Of a stretch of 64,000 nt of DNA, positions 10,301-22,211 are shown one piece after another (position 1 is the first letter of the stretch; the number at the start of each line of letters is the position of its first letter). This stretch comes from Beroe forskalii. Taxonomy: Eukaryota > Ctenophora > Nuda > Beroida > Beroidae. The DNA is taken from positions 62,001-126,000 of the forward strand of contig WFMF01000471.1 of assembly GCA_011033025.1 (NCBI GenBank), given 5' to 3'. A program made the translations under genes and the position numbers. The notes beneath the pieces are model-generated. The model was not told the origin of the DNA, ran no database searches, and saw only the letters and a list, made by a program, of their open reading frames with translations.

Positions 10301-11239
10301 ATGAACTTTACACAGCACACTCACTACGGCCGCGTATCGGACACAACCAGGCATGCCCTGATAGTTGGTGTCAGTGGCACCTTGGCTCTAGCCTTCATGA
10401 GCAACACCATGATCCTGTTAGCCATCCACAACCGGGCCCTCAGACTGGACAAGCTCAGTATCGTCCTGATCACCCACATCGCATTCAGTGACATTGGGTA
10501 CTCTCTGTTCGCCATCCACCCTACCCTAGCATCCCTGATCTGGAACGGCTGGCCCTACAACACCATCTCCTGCTACGTGTTCCACTACCTCCAAGTCATG
10601 AACTTCATGGCTGCTACCATGCTGATCTGTGCTCTACACATCAGCAAGCTGACCACTCTAATACACCCTCTGAGGGTGATATCCAGCACTACCAGACAAG
10701 GATATCTGATAGCTAGCATCATCTGGACTCTAACCACGATACTACCTCTTTCTCAACTGATTGTCGATGGAACAGACATCTCATATAACCAGATAATCTA
10801 CAGGTGTGCTTACCTCTTCACCAAACCAATCTGGGAAAAACTTCTCCCGACTCTCCCGATTATCTTTGGTGTCATACCCAACATTGTCGTTGTCATAACG
10901 ACCGTGACTCTGCTGATCTTTGTCAAAAGAGTCACAGGCCGGGCTAAGCCTCAGGGAATCGTCACCTATGTCTACGTGGGAATAACTTATCTGATATCGG
11001 GGGTACCTATCCTGATGTACAAAGGAATCTTCCGACGGTTTATTGCAGAGAATTTACCTGCTGAAGTTAGAGATTACTGGGACAATCACCTAGCAATGTT
11101 CGCCTTTTTTACAACCTTCGTTAATGCTATGTCCAATGCTTTCTTGTATTACATTTCTCTGGATAGCTTCCGGGTGTTTGTGAATAGGCGTGTGTTGCTT
11201 TGGGTGAATAAGGTGCACGGTGGGTGTAGACGTTCATAA
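10301..11239 (+). CDS. Class A (rhodopsin-like) orphan GPCR, intronless
   Basis: 312 residues with seven hydrophobic segments. N35 sits in TM1 and D64 in TM2 at the conserved class A positions. C91 at the start of TM3 and C169 in the second extracellular loop form the expected disulfide pair. N2-F-T is a possible glycosylation site. The usual D/E-R-Y at the end of TM3 is replaced by S-K-L-T-T-L followed by I-H-P-L (115-124). The TM6 C-W-x-P is degenerate (I-S-G-V-P), and TM7 ends N-A-F-L-Y instead of N-P-x-x-Y. The ATG at 10301 was chosen because the frame upstream has no ATG and the first membrane segment starts about 18 residues in. There is no lysine in TM7 at the retinal position, so it is not an opsin. 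The ligand is unknown. It lies within or just after the PH gene, on the same strand. Confidence 0.9.
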   Translation: MNFTQHTHYGRVSDTTRHALIVGVSGTLALAFMSNTMILLAIHNRALRLDKLSIVLITHIAFSDIGYSLFAIHPTLASLIWNGWPYNTISCYVFHYLQVMNFMAATMLICALHISKLTTLIHPLRVISSTTRQGYLIASIIWTLTTILPLSQLIVDGTDISYNQIIYRCAYLFTKPIWEKLLPTLPIIFGVIPNIVVVITTVTLLIFVKRVTGRAKPQGIVTYVYVGITYLISGVPILMYKGIFRRFIAENLPAEVRDYWDNHLAMFAFFTTFVNAMSNAFLYYISLDSFRVFVNRRVLLWVNKVHGGCRRS

Positions 11240-13309
11240 GACCAGTACAAACTTTGGGCTGCTTTGAGTACTACTTAATCTGGATTTGTGATGAGAAATA
11301 CGATTTGAGTAAACTAACATCTGACACTAGAGCTCGGTGTGAACTTTTGGAGAATCTTGAAATACCAGGGCGAACCTTGGACTGCCAGGGCAAACCTTGG
11401 ACTATCAGGACAAACCTTGAACTTTAAAATCCATCCAATTGGTGCTTGAAATAAGGAGTACAGTTGCAAATTATGCTCACCTCGACTTCATACATTCATC
11501 TAAGAAATTTGATTATCCACAATTCATCATGCTCGAAGATCCAAATACGCAAATTTCCGACTTCTGACTTTAGAGTTCACATCATCGAGTTGCTGTGTGA
11601 GTTGAGATTTAGTTGAGTGTTCAGTCTGACGTCATGCGTTGAAAGTGAAAGCAGTATCAAATTCTTAAATTATTTTACATCATACAATAGGTATTCTAGA
11701 ACTTTGATTTCAACTTTCAAGTTCCCAATTTGACTATGAGATAATCAAAAAACGCTATACGATCATTGATCATTGCCATTTGCGGTTTAAAGCATCGCCT
11801 ACTTACATCATCAAGATCACCAGTACTCAATGGACACCACCTATCTATAAACTTATAAAGCAAGAGTTGTGAAATGGTGATGTGATGCATGAATCTGAAT
11901 CAGTTCATCTGATGTCACAGGGTGGGTTATGGGAATAAAAGTATAATTAATGAGACATGGTATGTTCGTATAGTGTATACACAATGTATAATGTACAAAC
12001 TATACATTGAGTACATCACATTCATGTCCCACGCTAGCCATCACGCCATCATAAGGTGATATTAAACATGCAATACATACACATTCTCCTTCTCAACATT
12101 ATGAGTAATCAGAAATAGTAGTTCCATTCTCAAGCAATCACTTATCATCATGTCGTGATTTGAGAATTGATTGACAAACATTCATCGACTACTGCAGCTG
12201 AACCAATCATTATTCATTCTTCAATGAAATGAACGTAGGTTGGTTACATTGGCTTACTCACAAGCAGGGAGAATTAATTGCTCTTTGTATCGCGCGATCA
12301 CCCCAATGTATGCGTATCAAAGTTCATGCAAAGGCCTCCCTATATTTTATTCAAGAATCAAGCCATGTTTCTTCAAAGTAAAGATTAAAGGACCAAAGTC
12401 TTCCTGGAAATTAATGCAAGAGGCAGACTTAGTTTCACTAGCCATCCTATAACTCTAAATGGTCCTATATAGTGGTACTCTAGGGGAAGTCGGTGAACCT
12501 CCAGTCTGCCCCGTATTGTACAATGTACACCAAACATTGTGTATAATTTAATATTTTCTTAGTATCATCATCTCAATCTAATTAATTGTGATTTGTATGT
12601 GACCCTACCTACACACTCCTTCATTTTCCATGTCCCTTCTTTGTTTTAATCATGTATAAAGTTTCCAAAAATATGCGTGAAAAATGAATTGCTCTGGTCA
12701 GGTGTAACCATGCCATTTTTGATCTTAACAAAGAGCCCGACTCATCATGTGAAACAATTCCTGATTTTACAGTCTACATGCACAAGATACAGTGTATAGT
12801 ATTTAGTGTACAATATATCGTGTATAATCAGAGTACTTATAGAGGGAACATGAAAAGGCATTCTGTAGGCATGTGGTGGTTCAATAACCGGAATAGTGAA
12901 TGATGTAACTTGTACTTAGGTTATGATAGTGTAATGTAGCATTATATGTTATAGACAGAATATCAATGGTGAAGCCTGGAAACGTTAGGACCACTTCGTG
13001 CCCCTAGGAAACCGCCATTTGAACCATATTGATACAATGCCCTCAGTTTGTATTGTATTGTTGTGAAGTGTAAAGTGGCTATTATGTTTGTCTAAATTCT
13101 AGACTGTAAATTAGGATGAGTCAGGTAGTGTTCTTGAATAGAACACCTATTTACTTATTTAGGAATGTTATTTGAGTTCCCTGAGGATTTTTACATTCAA
13201 ATTGTGTACGATTTTTGCTGAAATATTAATTTTGATGAGTCCCATGTTACAAATATTATATTTTCGGTGTCTGAAAGTTTGAAGTTTCCTTTCTGACCTT
13301 GTTTATTTA
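11240..13309. other. No gene seen
   Basis: AT-rich sequence with only short frames (for example 12240-12452, 70 codons, composition not gene-like). A three-fold repeat of CAGGGCAAACCTTGGACT-like text lies at 11368-11420. It is probably the 3' flank of the GPCR and intergenic or intronic DNA. Confidence 0.5.
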
Positions 13310-14093
13310 CCTTATTACAGGAAATATCGCCTACAGAAAAATGAGCCTACATGTCATTAAGCTACATGAAATTAAGCCCTTTTTTGAGGCCCTAGGGCTT
13401 AATTACATGTAGGCCTAATTTGATGCATTCTTAAATACATGCAGCCAAATTATCATTGTGGCGATATAAATTTCATGAGATAGAAATTTCAGCCTTGTAG
13501 CTTGTATGCAAATAATTAAGACTTTACATGTTACAGATTAGGAATTTTTGGCTTTATTTGACACTTTGATAGTTTAAATTACTCTCAATCACCATAACAC
13601 AATTAATTACAATTGGGAATTTTCAGAGACGATGATTACAATGACAAAATAACCTATAGAATAGATTATCACAGCATCACGAGAATCTTATCAGTTACAT
13701 CAAATTAATGATCGAATATGTTTCCACAAAACACCACATAATAGCTGATTATCATTATGGCCTTGATTCTTGAAAACATTGGACGCTATGTAAATTCAGG
13801 TATGAAGGTTTGAAAGTATGATGGAGTGTCAAGTGAGCTCAAGATGTGTCTATTGCATTATTGATAGTCTTGGCAATACCAGTGGCTTTCCATCCGGCAT
13901 CAATTCAAAAAGCAATCAATACTGAATAATAAACAATTGAAAAAATCAATGTTTTCGAACTTATTATGTTCAAATTTGGCGAAAAATTAGTCCTCATGAA
14001 ATTAAGAATACATGTCATTAAGGTGCATGAAATTAAGCCCTTTTTGAGACCTTAGGGCTTAATTATATGTAAACTTAATTTCCTGTAATAAGG
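13310..14093. mobile_element. Tc1/mariner-type MITE (784 bp, TA target)
   Basis: Perfect 16-bp terminal inverted repeats, CCTTATTACAGGAAAT and ATTTCCTGTAATAAGG, are flanked on both sides by TA (13308-13309 and 14094-14095). Inside, a block TACATGTCATTAAG...CATGAAATTAAGCCC with GGGCTTAATTA occurs near each end in direct orientation (about 13348 and 14010). There is no transposase frame, so it is non-autonomous. Confidence 0.75.
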
Positions 14094-15039
14094 TAATATC
14101 CTCATTTGCAGTCATTTACGCAATGTATTCGTAATTTATGTGGGGAAAATACCAGTGTAATGTTTCCTTGTATCCTACAACTGATACATGATCATGTCAC
14201 AAATTACCCCATTAATTATCATACCACGGAACCTTATCGGTGTTAATTGACAGATATGTATCTTGGGTACATGTAACATGGTCGACCGAATGATACATGT
14301 GATTGTAACATTAGTATTGACAAGTTGGCAGGTCTGACGGGGTTTAATTGACCAATTGCCTCTCGTAATTCCCAATTGGCACTGGGCAGTTTGGAAATTA
14401 TAAATTACACGTAAACATGAAGCAAGTATACGCAAGCAATCAATATATAAATTAAATTGACACAAATTGTTTGATTGTGTAATATAATCACGCTAAAATT
14501 AACGTGTTACACATGGCAATTTACTACGCATGTACTGACAGTCGTGATCAGACACAGAAAACAATTATTGATTGATGGCAAAAACCAGAATGATTCAATG
14601 AAATTCCAACTCATTTGCTTTATCAATCATCTTCGGCACTTTGGGATGTTTAATTTTCTTTGAAATGTCGAGCACCTATAATAGTTTAAGTATTTGCTCA
14701 TTCAGCATCACTGATTATTGAACTCAAAATTGTGAGTGGAAAAATGAATAGAATATTCATACACTATAAAATTATAGTTTAAGTCTTTTATTCTATTTCA
14801 TCACAATCCATTCTAAAGAACAGCTGCTACTTACATTGCAACTGTGCCACAACCTACATCAGTAACAGTTGCAATGTTTTCTAGGGCAGTAAGACTAAAC
14901 AAGTGTTTAATAAAGTCGAAACTTAAAACCACCTCTGAAGTTTAACTTTACATCAGTCGTGTAAAATGTTACACCGACTTGTAAACAGCAATGAGAAGTT
15001 TAATACTATTCAATCTTGTAGAATGGGAAAAAGGTCGGT

Positions 15040-16110
15040 TAATTGCTGAAAATATTGAAGAATGGAAGAAAAAGGTTTTCTTCATTCCGTGTTCCATTAA
15101 AAGAGGAAAATTTGGTTTATCATTTTTAAATTTGCCCCCAAGAAGGGTTGCGAGAAAACCTTTGCCCTTTGGCCTTTTCCCACTAAAGCAGTAAACTACT
15201 GTAACTCCAGACCAAGTAAAACGATTCCCCCCCTAAACAACTTTTAGAGCATGATAATGACGTCATTTTAACTGCCGATTTTTCATTCAAGGCCACTGAG
15301 ACACCTGTTGGTGACATGATTATTCACTGGTAGGCTAGCCAAATTGAGCCGTCTGGGAGAAATTTTAATGGGCCTGTGTTCCACCCTTTTTAAGTTCCTT
15401 TTTACATGTGTTGCAGCTAATTTTTTTTATCTCAAACTTTTTATCTTTTGTTTTATGAAAATCTTTGGATATTATTAAACGGCATAAGTTTAAAAAATTT
15501 ATTTTTTCATGTCTTTTAGGGGAAAAAACCTTACTTTTTTGCACCTAAACATTTCGACCCCCAAAGGCTTCCCTTTCCCACACAGGAAATTTTATTGAAT
15601 TCCCGGGAAAAGTATAAAAAGAACTATAAAAACATTCCCAAGAGAGATATAATAAGGTTTATCACCTGTGAAGGTTTTATAAAACACATCAAAGCTTGTT
15701 TCCGGGGTGTTGTTTAAGTTTAAAATTTTTTTAACCTTTTCCCGACTTAAAAATAAACCCCGGGGGGAAGAATGGGTTCATTTCCCCAATTCCAAGGAGA
15801 TAATGACATCAATTAAAATGCCCGGTGGGCATATTAAAAGTTAGAAAAAAACCTTTTTTCCTTTATTTTACAAAAGTCCATTCAAAAAGGGGGTTTAAGT
15901 AAACCCAAAAAAAGCTGATCAATTAAGAGGGAAGGTTTACCAGATGTTCCAGGAAGGTCAATGGATTTGGAAAAAATAATTTGCATGTTTGGTTTTTCCA
16001 AAGCAAGAAGGTTTTTAGGCGTGGATTTTCCCGAAAAATTATATAAAAATCACAATGCCTCGGGAAATTTTTGGTAAAAGCGGGGAAAACCATTTAAGTC
16101 AAGAAAACGG
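15040..16110. other. Probable low-quality or artefactual sequence
   Basis: The texture changes abruptly to strings of doubled and tripled bases such as GGGGAAAAAACC, CCCCGGGGGGAAG and TTTTTTTAACCTTTTCCC, unlike either flank. This resembles tails of poor sequencing reads rather than biology. Any exon between 14990 and 16110 would be unreadable here. Confidence 0.5.
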
Positions 16111-16122
16111 TTTTTTTCGTCA

Positions 16123-16380
16123 GCAGGATCTGCCCAAACTGCATCATCCGAAAGCCATGAAAGACCTTTGTTCACTCCCTTCTTTGAGCCCATTATCGAA
16201 GCGAGATGCATGTCACTCCAGTCATGTCAATTCTACAAAGTGAACGAACAAACTGAGCCAAAAGCCATTACCGCCATAACATCTGGGTCAATAGAAGAAA
16301 TGCAAGGACTCTTCCTGGAAAGAAGGCAACAAGTGAACTGTACGATGCTTCTCCCGGTGCCACAGACTTCGTTTCCCTAA
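16123..16380 (+). CDS. Candidate terminal coding exon, unrecognised
   Basis: After a pyrimidine-rich stretch ending CGTCAG, a frame stays open for about 85 codons to TAA. It includes E-R-P-L-F-T-P-F-F-E-P-I-I-E-A-R-C-M-S-L and ends V-P-Q-T-S-F-P. Residue use is more gene-like than in neighbouring frames. It enters in phase 1, the phase left open by the PH-gene exon ending at 8818. It could therefore be the last exon of that gene, but exons completing the PH domain would still be missing. The overlapping frame at 16055-16243 is shorter and less plausible. Confidence 0.35.
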   Translation, partial: AGSAQTASSESHERPLFTPFFEPIIEARCMSLQSCQFYKVNEQTEPKAITAITSGSIEEMQGLFLERRQQVNCTMLLPVPQTSFP

Positions 16381-17699
16381 GAAAGAGGATAAAGAGGGCG
16401 TCAGCATTGATGAAACCAGTGTAATGTTAAGACCCTGAACTTCAATAACAAGACTGTTCTTTAATAGCAAGACTGTTCAGTGTTCTTCGTGTTATTTATT
16501 TGAGTGTACATTTTCAGGTGAGTGCAGTGAGTGGTTTTGGTGAATTGGCGTTGCGTTTTGACTCTGTGCGTGTGTGTGTGAGGTGTGTTTGTGCTTGCGT
16601 TTGTTAGTGTGTGGCTTTTCTCTTTTCTGTTCATGAGATATTCTGTATGTTTTAATATCTGATCAACTTTGTTTGTCTTGTTGTTATGATTTTGTAATTA
16701 TTAAATTTAATGCTTTATATTTTTTCAGTAATTGTGCCCTTTTACCATTTTGCCCCTTTGAACTTTTGTTTCGAGACCATTCATTTCGCCTCTTATTTAC
16801 CTTTGAAATTTTGTTAATTTATTCTACTGAGGATATTATTTGTATTTGGTAACTTATTAAAAACTCTTTATATGTTAGTAAGTGTTATTTATTGTATTTG
16901 TAACTCGGGTTCCTTTATTAACTTATGACTTTGAATATTGGATGCAATTAATGTATTTTGTCCAAACAGAGGTGTTAGTGCCTCTTAGGACTATATTTGT
17001 TTAATTCCTGTTTAATTCCTGTTTAATTCCTGATTAATTCCTTGATGACACCTAGCTCTACGACCTGTATGTGTGGCAGTACCTAAAACTTAGTCCATAC
17101 TGCTTTGCCGAGCTTGGATATAAAATTGCTTCAGCCATGTCTATTGTCTGATGATTCATGGCCGATATTGACCAAACATTTTATTTTGACTTATTTGTAT
17201 ATATGTTTTTTTGTTGTTGCGGTATGATTGTAGTTGCAACATCGAAATGTTTTTAAACTTTTAACTTTTAACTCTTTTAAACTATTTTAGCTATTTTTTA
17301 ACACTTACTTTTTTAGCTAGTTTGTAGCAACTTTTTACAATATAAGATTGCTAGATTGTTTTTGGGGTAGGATTGGTATAATTTTCTCTGATAAGGATAA
17401 TATGGCTACCAAAGTATCTGTATTTAAAAATTTCTAGGCGGCCCCAGCATCAATATGACTATGTCATGCGTCTGGTTCAGCCGATCAGTCCCACTTTGCC
17501 TGATCTGGTCTGTATAATCCATTCATATAAACATAAAGAAAATATCATACAGATATTTTGTTGTGATTCGTATTTTGATATATTTGAAAAGAAAGGGCAA
17601 TGATGGACTGATAAATTTGATTATTTATTTATTTTATTTTTATCAGGTTTTTGCTAATAACCTGAGGTATACAATGAAATCTACAAGCCTCTTGGGCAG

Positions 17700-18690
17700 A
17701 GATGCAGAAATAGCATTGGCCATGTCTTATAATGCCCAAAACATCAGTTTTTCGCCCATAACTTTGTTCCGGAGCATTTCAAATCCAGATCCAAAATCAA
17801 GCTTCAATGGCCAAGATTGCTTCCACAATGCCTTGCAGGTGCCTAAAACACAGTTTTTCGCCCATAACTCGGTTCCTCAGCATTTTAGGGCATATGTCTG
17901 TGAACAAGTCGTCTATAAACATGGCCATTGCGCTTCTTTCAAGCCCTAAACGAAGTCTCTACGACCTTCCTGGCCGAGATACAAAAAACGCTTCCACAAT
18001 GTCTCGTGGGTGCCCAAAAAATCATTTTCGCCCATAACTCGGTTCCTGAGCATTTAAAGGCATATGTTTATTAACAAGTCGTATATAAACATGGTCATTG
18101 CGCTTCTTTTAAGCCCAAATTGAAGTCTTTACGACCTTCCTGGGCCGAGATACAAAACCGCTTCCACAATGTCGCGGGTGCCCAAAAATCAGTTTTTCGC
18201 CAATAACTCGGTTCCTCAGCATTTTAGGGCATATGTTTATTAACAAGTCGTATATAAACATGGTCATTGCGCTTCTTTTAAGCCCAAATCGAAGTCTTTA
18301 CGACCTTTCTGGATCGAGATACAAAAATCGCTTCCACAATGTCTCGCATGTGCCTAAAAATCAGTTTTTTGCCCATAACTCTGTTCCTGAGCATTTTAGG
18401 GCATATGTTTATTAACAAGTCGTATATAAACATGGCCATTGCGCTTCTTTTAAGCCTAAAACGAAGTCTCTACGGTCTTCCTGGGCCAAGTTATGATTTT
18501 TCACAGGTCGGTCATTTGCTGCGCCTCAACTAAAATCGATTTTTTCAACTTTCCCCACCCTGGAAAGTCTTGGAAAGTTGCTAGATCGATTTTTTGGGCA
18601 AAAAACTATAGAAAACAGTCGAAATCGCTTGGTGTAGAATTTGTTCCGATTTTGGGCTATTTTCGGCCAGATTTGACTGTACTATTATGC
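17700..18690. repeat. R repeat, left copy, with about 170-bp tandem units
   Basis: About four imperfect tandem units with period about 170 bp begin TCGCCCATAACTCGGTTCCT at about 17858, 18027, 18196 and 18368. They are followed by a unique 190-bp end (18490-18690) finishing with ATTTGACTGTACTA. That end is repeated inverted at 27310-27490. The frames at 17807-18533 repeat within it and are not genes. Confidence 0.8.
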
Positions 18691-18717
18691 AGTGCAGAAC
18701 TTTTGACAGGTTCTCTA

Positions 18718-18891
18718 CGTTTCTAGGTTTGGTACAATTCCATGGCTTAACAAATCCAACGTACAGTACTAAGCTTGAACAAAAACACTTTTAACACAAT
18801 AACACACGTTTAGTGCAATGTGAATCAATTGGCAGGAGAAATTCCAAAAAAAATTGTGTAGCTATGTGATTGTACTAAACCTAGAAACGTG
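18718..18891. mobile_element. Short MITE, left copy
   Basis: The ends CGTTTCTAGGTTTGGTACAA and TTGTACTAAACCTAGAAACG are inverted repeats. The same element is at 30560-30762, where it is flanked by TA on both sides as expected for Tc1/mariner-type insertion. Sharing at the same place in both gene copies means it was present before the duplication. Confidence 0.7.
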
Positions 18892-18908
18892 CCAACCAAG
18901 TAGCAAAC

Positions 18909-20619
18909 CTGCTAAAGTTCCTACACTGATACACAATGAAACCAGTATACAGACCAGAGGCTTGTCCAAATGACTGAACAATAATTGCTGGAGGACGTTG
19001 AATGTTCTGATTGTTTTGTTGCCTCTGCGATGCCTGTTCTTCAACTTGGGTTGGCTTTTGGGAGTGAGACAGCTTTTTATCTTTCCCCAAATGTTTACCC
19101 ACAGTAAACACTTGCTTGGTTTGGATCAAATTCTCATTAAAGGTCAATGGTCCAGCCTTGACCGTCTGATTTGCTTGTGCCAAATGATGAGAATTATTCT
19201 TCTGTTCAGTTGTTGTGACCTGTTCACCTCGGATATTCTGCACTTCTTCACTGTGCTGTTCAGCAAGGAACAGTTGTCTGTTTTTTGAGAGCTGATTGAG
19301 TTCGGCATCCAAATCAGCTTGGTTAACCTGACTAACTTCATCCCTTCGAATGCCTTGTTTCAGCTTTTCGGCTTGAATTTTATGCTCATGAGCATTCAGC
19401 ACTACTTTATTCTGTTTTTCAGCCAGGGCAATTTCTTTGTTTTTTGTCAGCTGATCAACATGGACTAACAGGTTAGCTTGGTGTACCTGATGAGCTGCTT
19501 TCATCTGATCAGTAAGATTCAGCTGTTCAGATAGAATTTCCTCTTCTGCTTGGATGTACTGTTTTTCTCCTATCTGCTGTTCATCCTGCGTCATTAGATT
19601 GCTTTTTGTTAGTTGATCAGCTTTGTCTTGTTGATCTGCTTCGGACACTTGTTCATAATACTTTGTGTGCTGCACACCTTCGTTTGGCTGCTTAGTATGT
19701 TTCTGTTCTCCAGCATTGATCTCCACTTCTACTTGGGCCTGGTGTTCAATTTGGGTCAACTTGTTATCCTGATTTAGCTGTTCAGGCTGGTTCAGTTCTT
19801 CAGACTGGATCATCTGTTCATCTTGTGTTTCCTGCCTGTCTCGTTCAGCTTGAACATGGCTTTCAGCTAAAGGATTATTGTCACTGACTTTGTCTGAACT
19901 TTGTTGATACAAAGTTTGCTGGACTTCTGACCTCTCATTGCCGCTCAATAACTGCTCAATCATATTTCGTTGTTTTGTCAGGCAAAGTGTCTGGGCTTCT
20001 TGGTAACTCACTGGCACTACCGAGGGTGCAGATAGTTCGGTGAGTGGTGTTGCTGATGCCAGTACAGCCTCAGGCATGGATCCACTTTCACAGCATTGAT
20101 AGTCAGGGTCGATTTTTTCTGTTTTTATATGAACTATTGGTGAACTCTCGAGACGAGAGGGCTGTTTGGCCCTGATTGACTTCTTTCTTGCCGTTTTCTT
20201 TCGTTTTCCTGACTCAGAATTTCTTCTTTCATTTGACTGATGAGTAGGTTGACTGGAGCTCAGAGAGATTTCTATACCAGGGACCTCTGACACTTCCTGG
20301 TTAGAACACCTTGATGATAACTGCAAATAGAGATCGGTAGCAGCGCAACTATCAGTTCCATAGTTACTTCTGAGGTTCCTAGAACATAAGGAAGTGTTAG
20401 TTGTCTTCCTACGCTTTTTTCCAGGATGTGAAAAAGTACTTTTCCTGCCAGTCACCAAATAAGGGGTTGATGCAGTGGTTTTTCGAGCATTTCGTTTGTT
20501 AGCCAAGGACTTAGTAACACCTTCACTGTTTGTGGAGGGGAAGGGGATAAAGGAAGCTGTGGCTGTAGGGGCAGTGGTTTTTGTGTCATTGAAGACTTCT
20601 TTTCGTATACCGAGTTGAA
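18909..20619 (-). CDS. Exon A, left copy (duplicate of 28811-30539)
   Basis: Near-identical duplicate of exon A, open throughout on the minus strand from the acceptor TTTTTTCAG at 20620-20628. It keeps the basic head (K-R-N-A-R-K, G-K-K-R-R-K), the SUMO-consensus-like site I-K-T-E and the long Gln/Glu-rich tail. Differences from the right copy are mostly substitutions and indels of whole codons: G-I-R-R-D-E-V is present here, and S-D-Y-R-V is absent. The frame is thus preserved. In this copy exon B' lies upstream on the minus strand (21958-21291), the wrong order. The fragment is unlikely to make the same protein unless spliced to other exons. Confidence 0.6.
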
Positions 20620-20850
20620 CTGAAAAAATCGTAATTATAAAATACGAATATCCAAACCTAATAACGAAATCCTATATACAAATTGTTGCCATGATAACAA
20701 TAGTACCAAAATAAGTCTTGAAAGAGGGGATATTTTCATGGCAACACTTTATTAAGTAGTCAAGTGACCAATGATAACACATGTTTTTACCTACCACTAC
20801 TAGCCATGACCCACCCATCTAGGTACTAGGTATATACACAAACATTATCC

Positions 20851-21290
20851 CACCTATACACTGTACACCCACCTATACACTGTATACCCACCTATACACT
20901 GTACACCCACCTATACACTGTACACCCACCTATACACTGTACACCCACCTATGTTACTGTACACCCACCTATACACTGTACACCCACCTATACTGTACAC
21001 CCACCTATACACACTGTACACACCCACCTATACACTGTACACCCACCTATACACTGTACACAGTTCCACCTATACACTGTACACTGTACATAACCCACCT
21101 ATACACTGTGTACACCCAATTTTATACACACTGTACACCCACCCATACACTGTACACCCACTATACACTGTACACCCACCTATACACTGTACACCCACCT
21201 ATACACTTACACACACTGACCCACCTATACACTGTACACCCACCATACACTGTACACCCACCATACACTGTACACCCACCCATACACACC
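20851..21290 (-). repeat. 19-bp minisatellite, array 2 (inverted relative to array 1)
   Basis: About 20 copies of CACTGTACACCCACCTATA, the reverse complement of the unit at 1078-1645, with more divergent units. It begins exactly where homology of exon B' stops (21291) and lies 230 bp upstream of exon A' on the minus strand. Confidence 0.95.
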
Positions 21291-21958
21291 ATCATTATCG
21301 TCAGAAAATTCCAGCTGACAGTTTGGATATTGCTCCTCTAAATTGGTGAGTAAGGGGATCATAATTTTTCGAAGTGGACACAGTTTTTATATGCCTCTGA
21401 AATTCGAACTTATTCTCAAATACTTCGTAACACACTGGACAAGCAGTGCCACATGTGAATGTTCCAATAGAGCACTTGTTAGTGGTAGGAAGAGTGAAAG
21501 TCTTGTCTGACACAGAATTATCGACATTCATTAGCGTGGCTGAACGATTGGAAGTAGTCAAAGAAGCATTAGAATTGGTGGGTTTGGTATGGGTAGCATA
21601 AACCATAGAGGGCTTACTTCGCTCAGGAGTTGAATTTTTCACATGCAAAGGGTGTATTTTCTGAGTTAATGAATGGAAAGAATTTTCATTCCTGTGAATT
21701 CTTTCTGATCCAACACAATAACCGTGGTCCCGAATAGCTATCTGCTGTGCTGTGAGTTCTGGGTTTCCACTACATTTTTGTTTTTCTGATGCTGTAGAAA
21801 TACTTTTGTAAATCCTTGATCCGGGTAAAAGGTTGTATTCAATTGTTCTTGCCCTTGACTTTTGACTAATGATATCAAAATATTGTCTCTTTCTGTCTTT
21901 ATCAGATCTTTGAACCTCTTCAGGACGGAATCGGTAAAGTTTTTCAGCTAACTTGTCC
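21291..21958 (-). pseudogene. Exon B', truncated copy of 32293-34258
   Basis: Matches the first third of exon B from the acceptor (GATTTTCAG at 21959-21967) through the first C-x2-C motif. A 5-bp deletion at about 21327 shifts the frame just before the second zinc motif, and homology ends abruptly in the minisatellite at 21290. The remaining about 1.3 kb of the exon is missing. Confidence 0.85.
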
Positions 21959-22211
21959 CTGAAAATCATGAATTTAAATTTTAGTTGGTGGGAAACCAAT
22001 TTTCTTTGATATACTTATTTCATGATCATTATACAACAATTATGATCATTATACAACAATTCAAGAGAATCTGTGAATGTCAAATCAAATTGATTATCAA
22101 ATTGTGAAATATAGTCTTATAGTGCAGCTCCTTGCTGTAGATTAGAAAAAATATCATTAATTCTGGCAAATTCAGCAATTCAATTCAAAAATTTATTTGT
22201 TCACTTCTGGG

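Noticed and set aside
17563-18533. Several plus-strand frames of 60-128 codons
   Set aside because: They are the same text repeated by the 170-bp tandem units of the R repeat.
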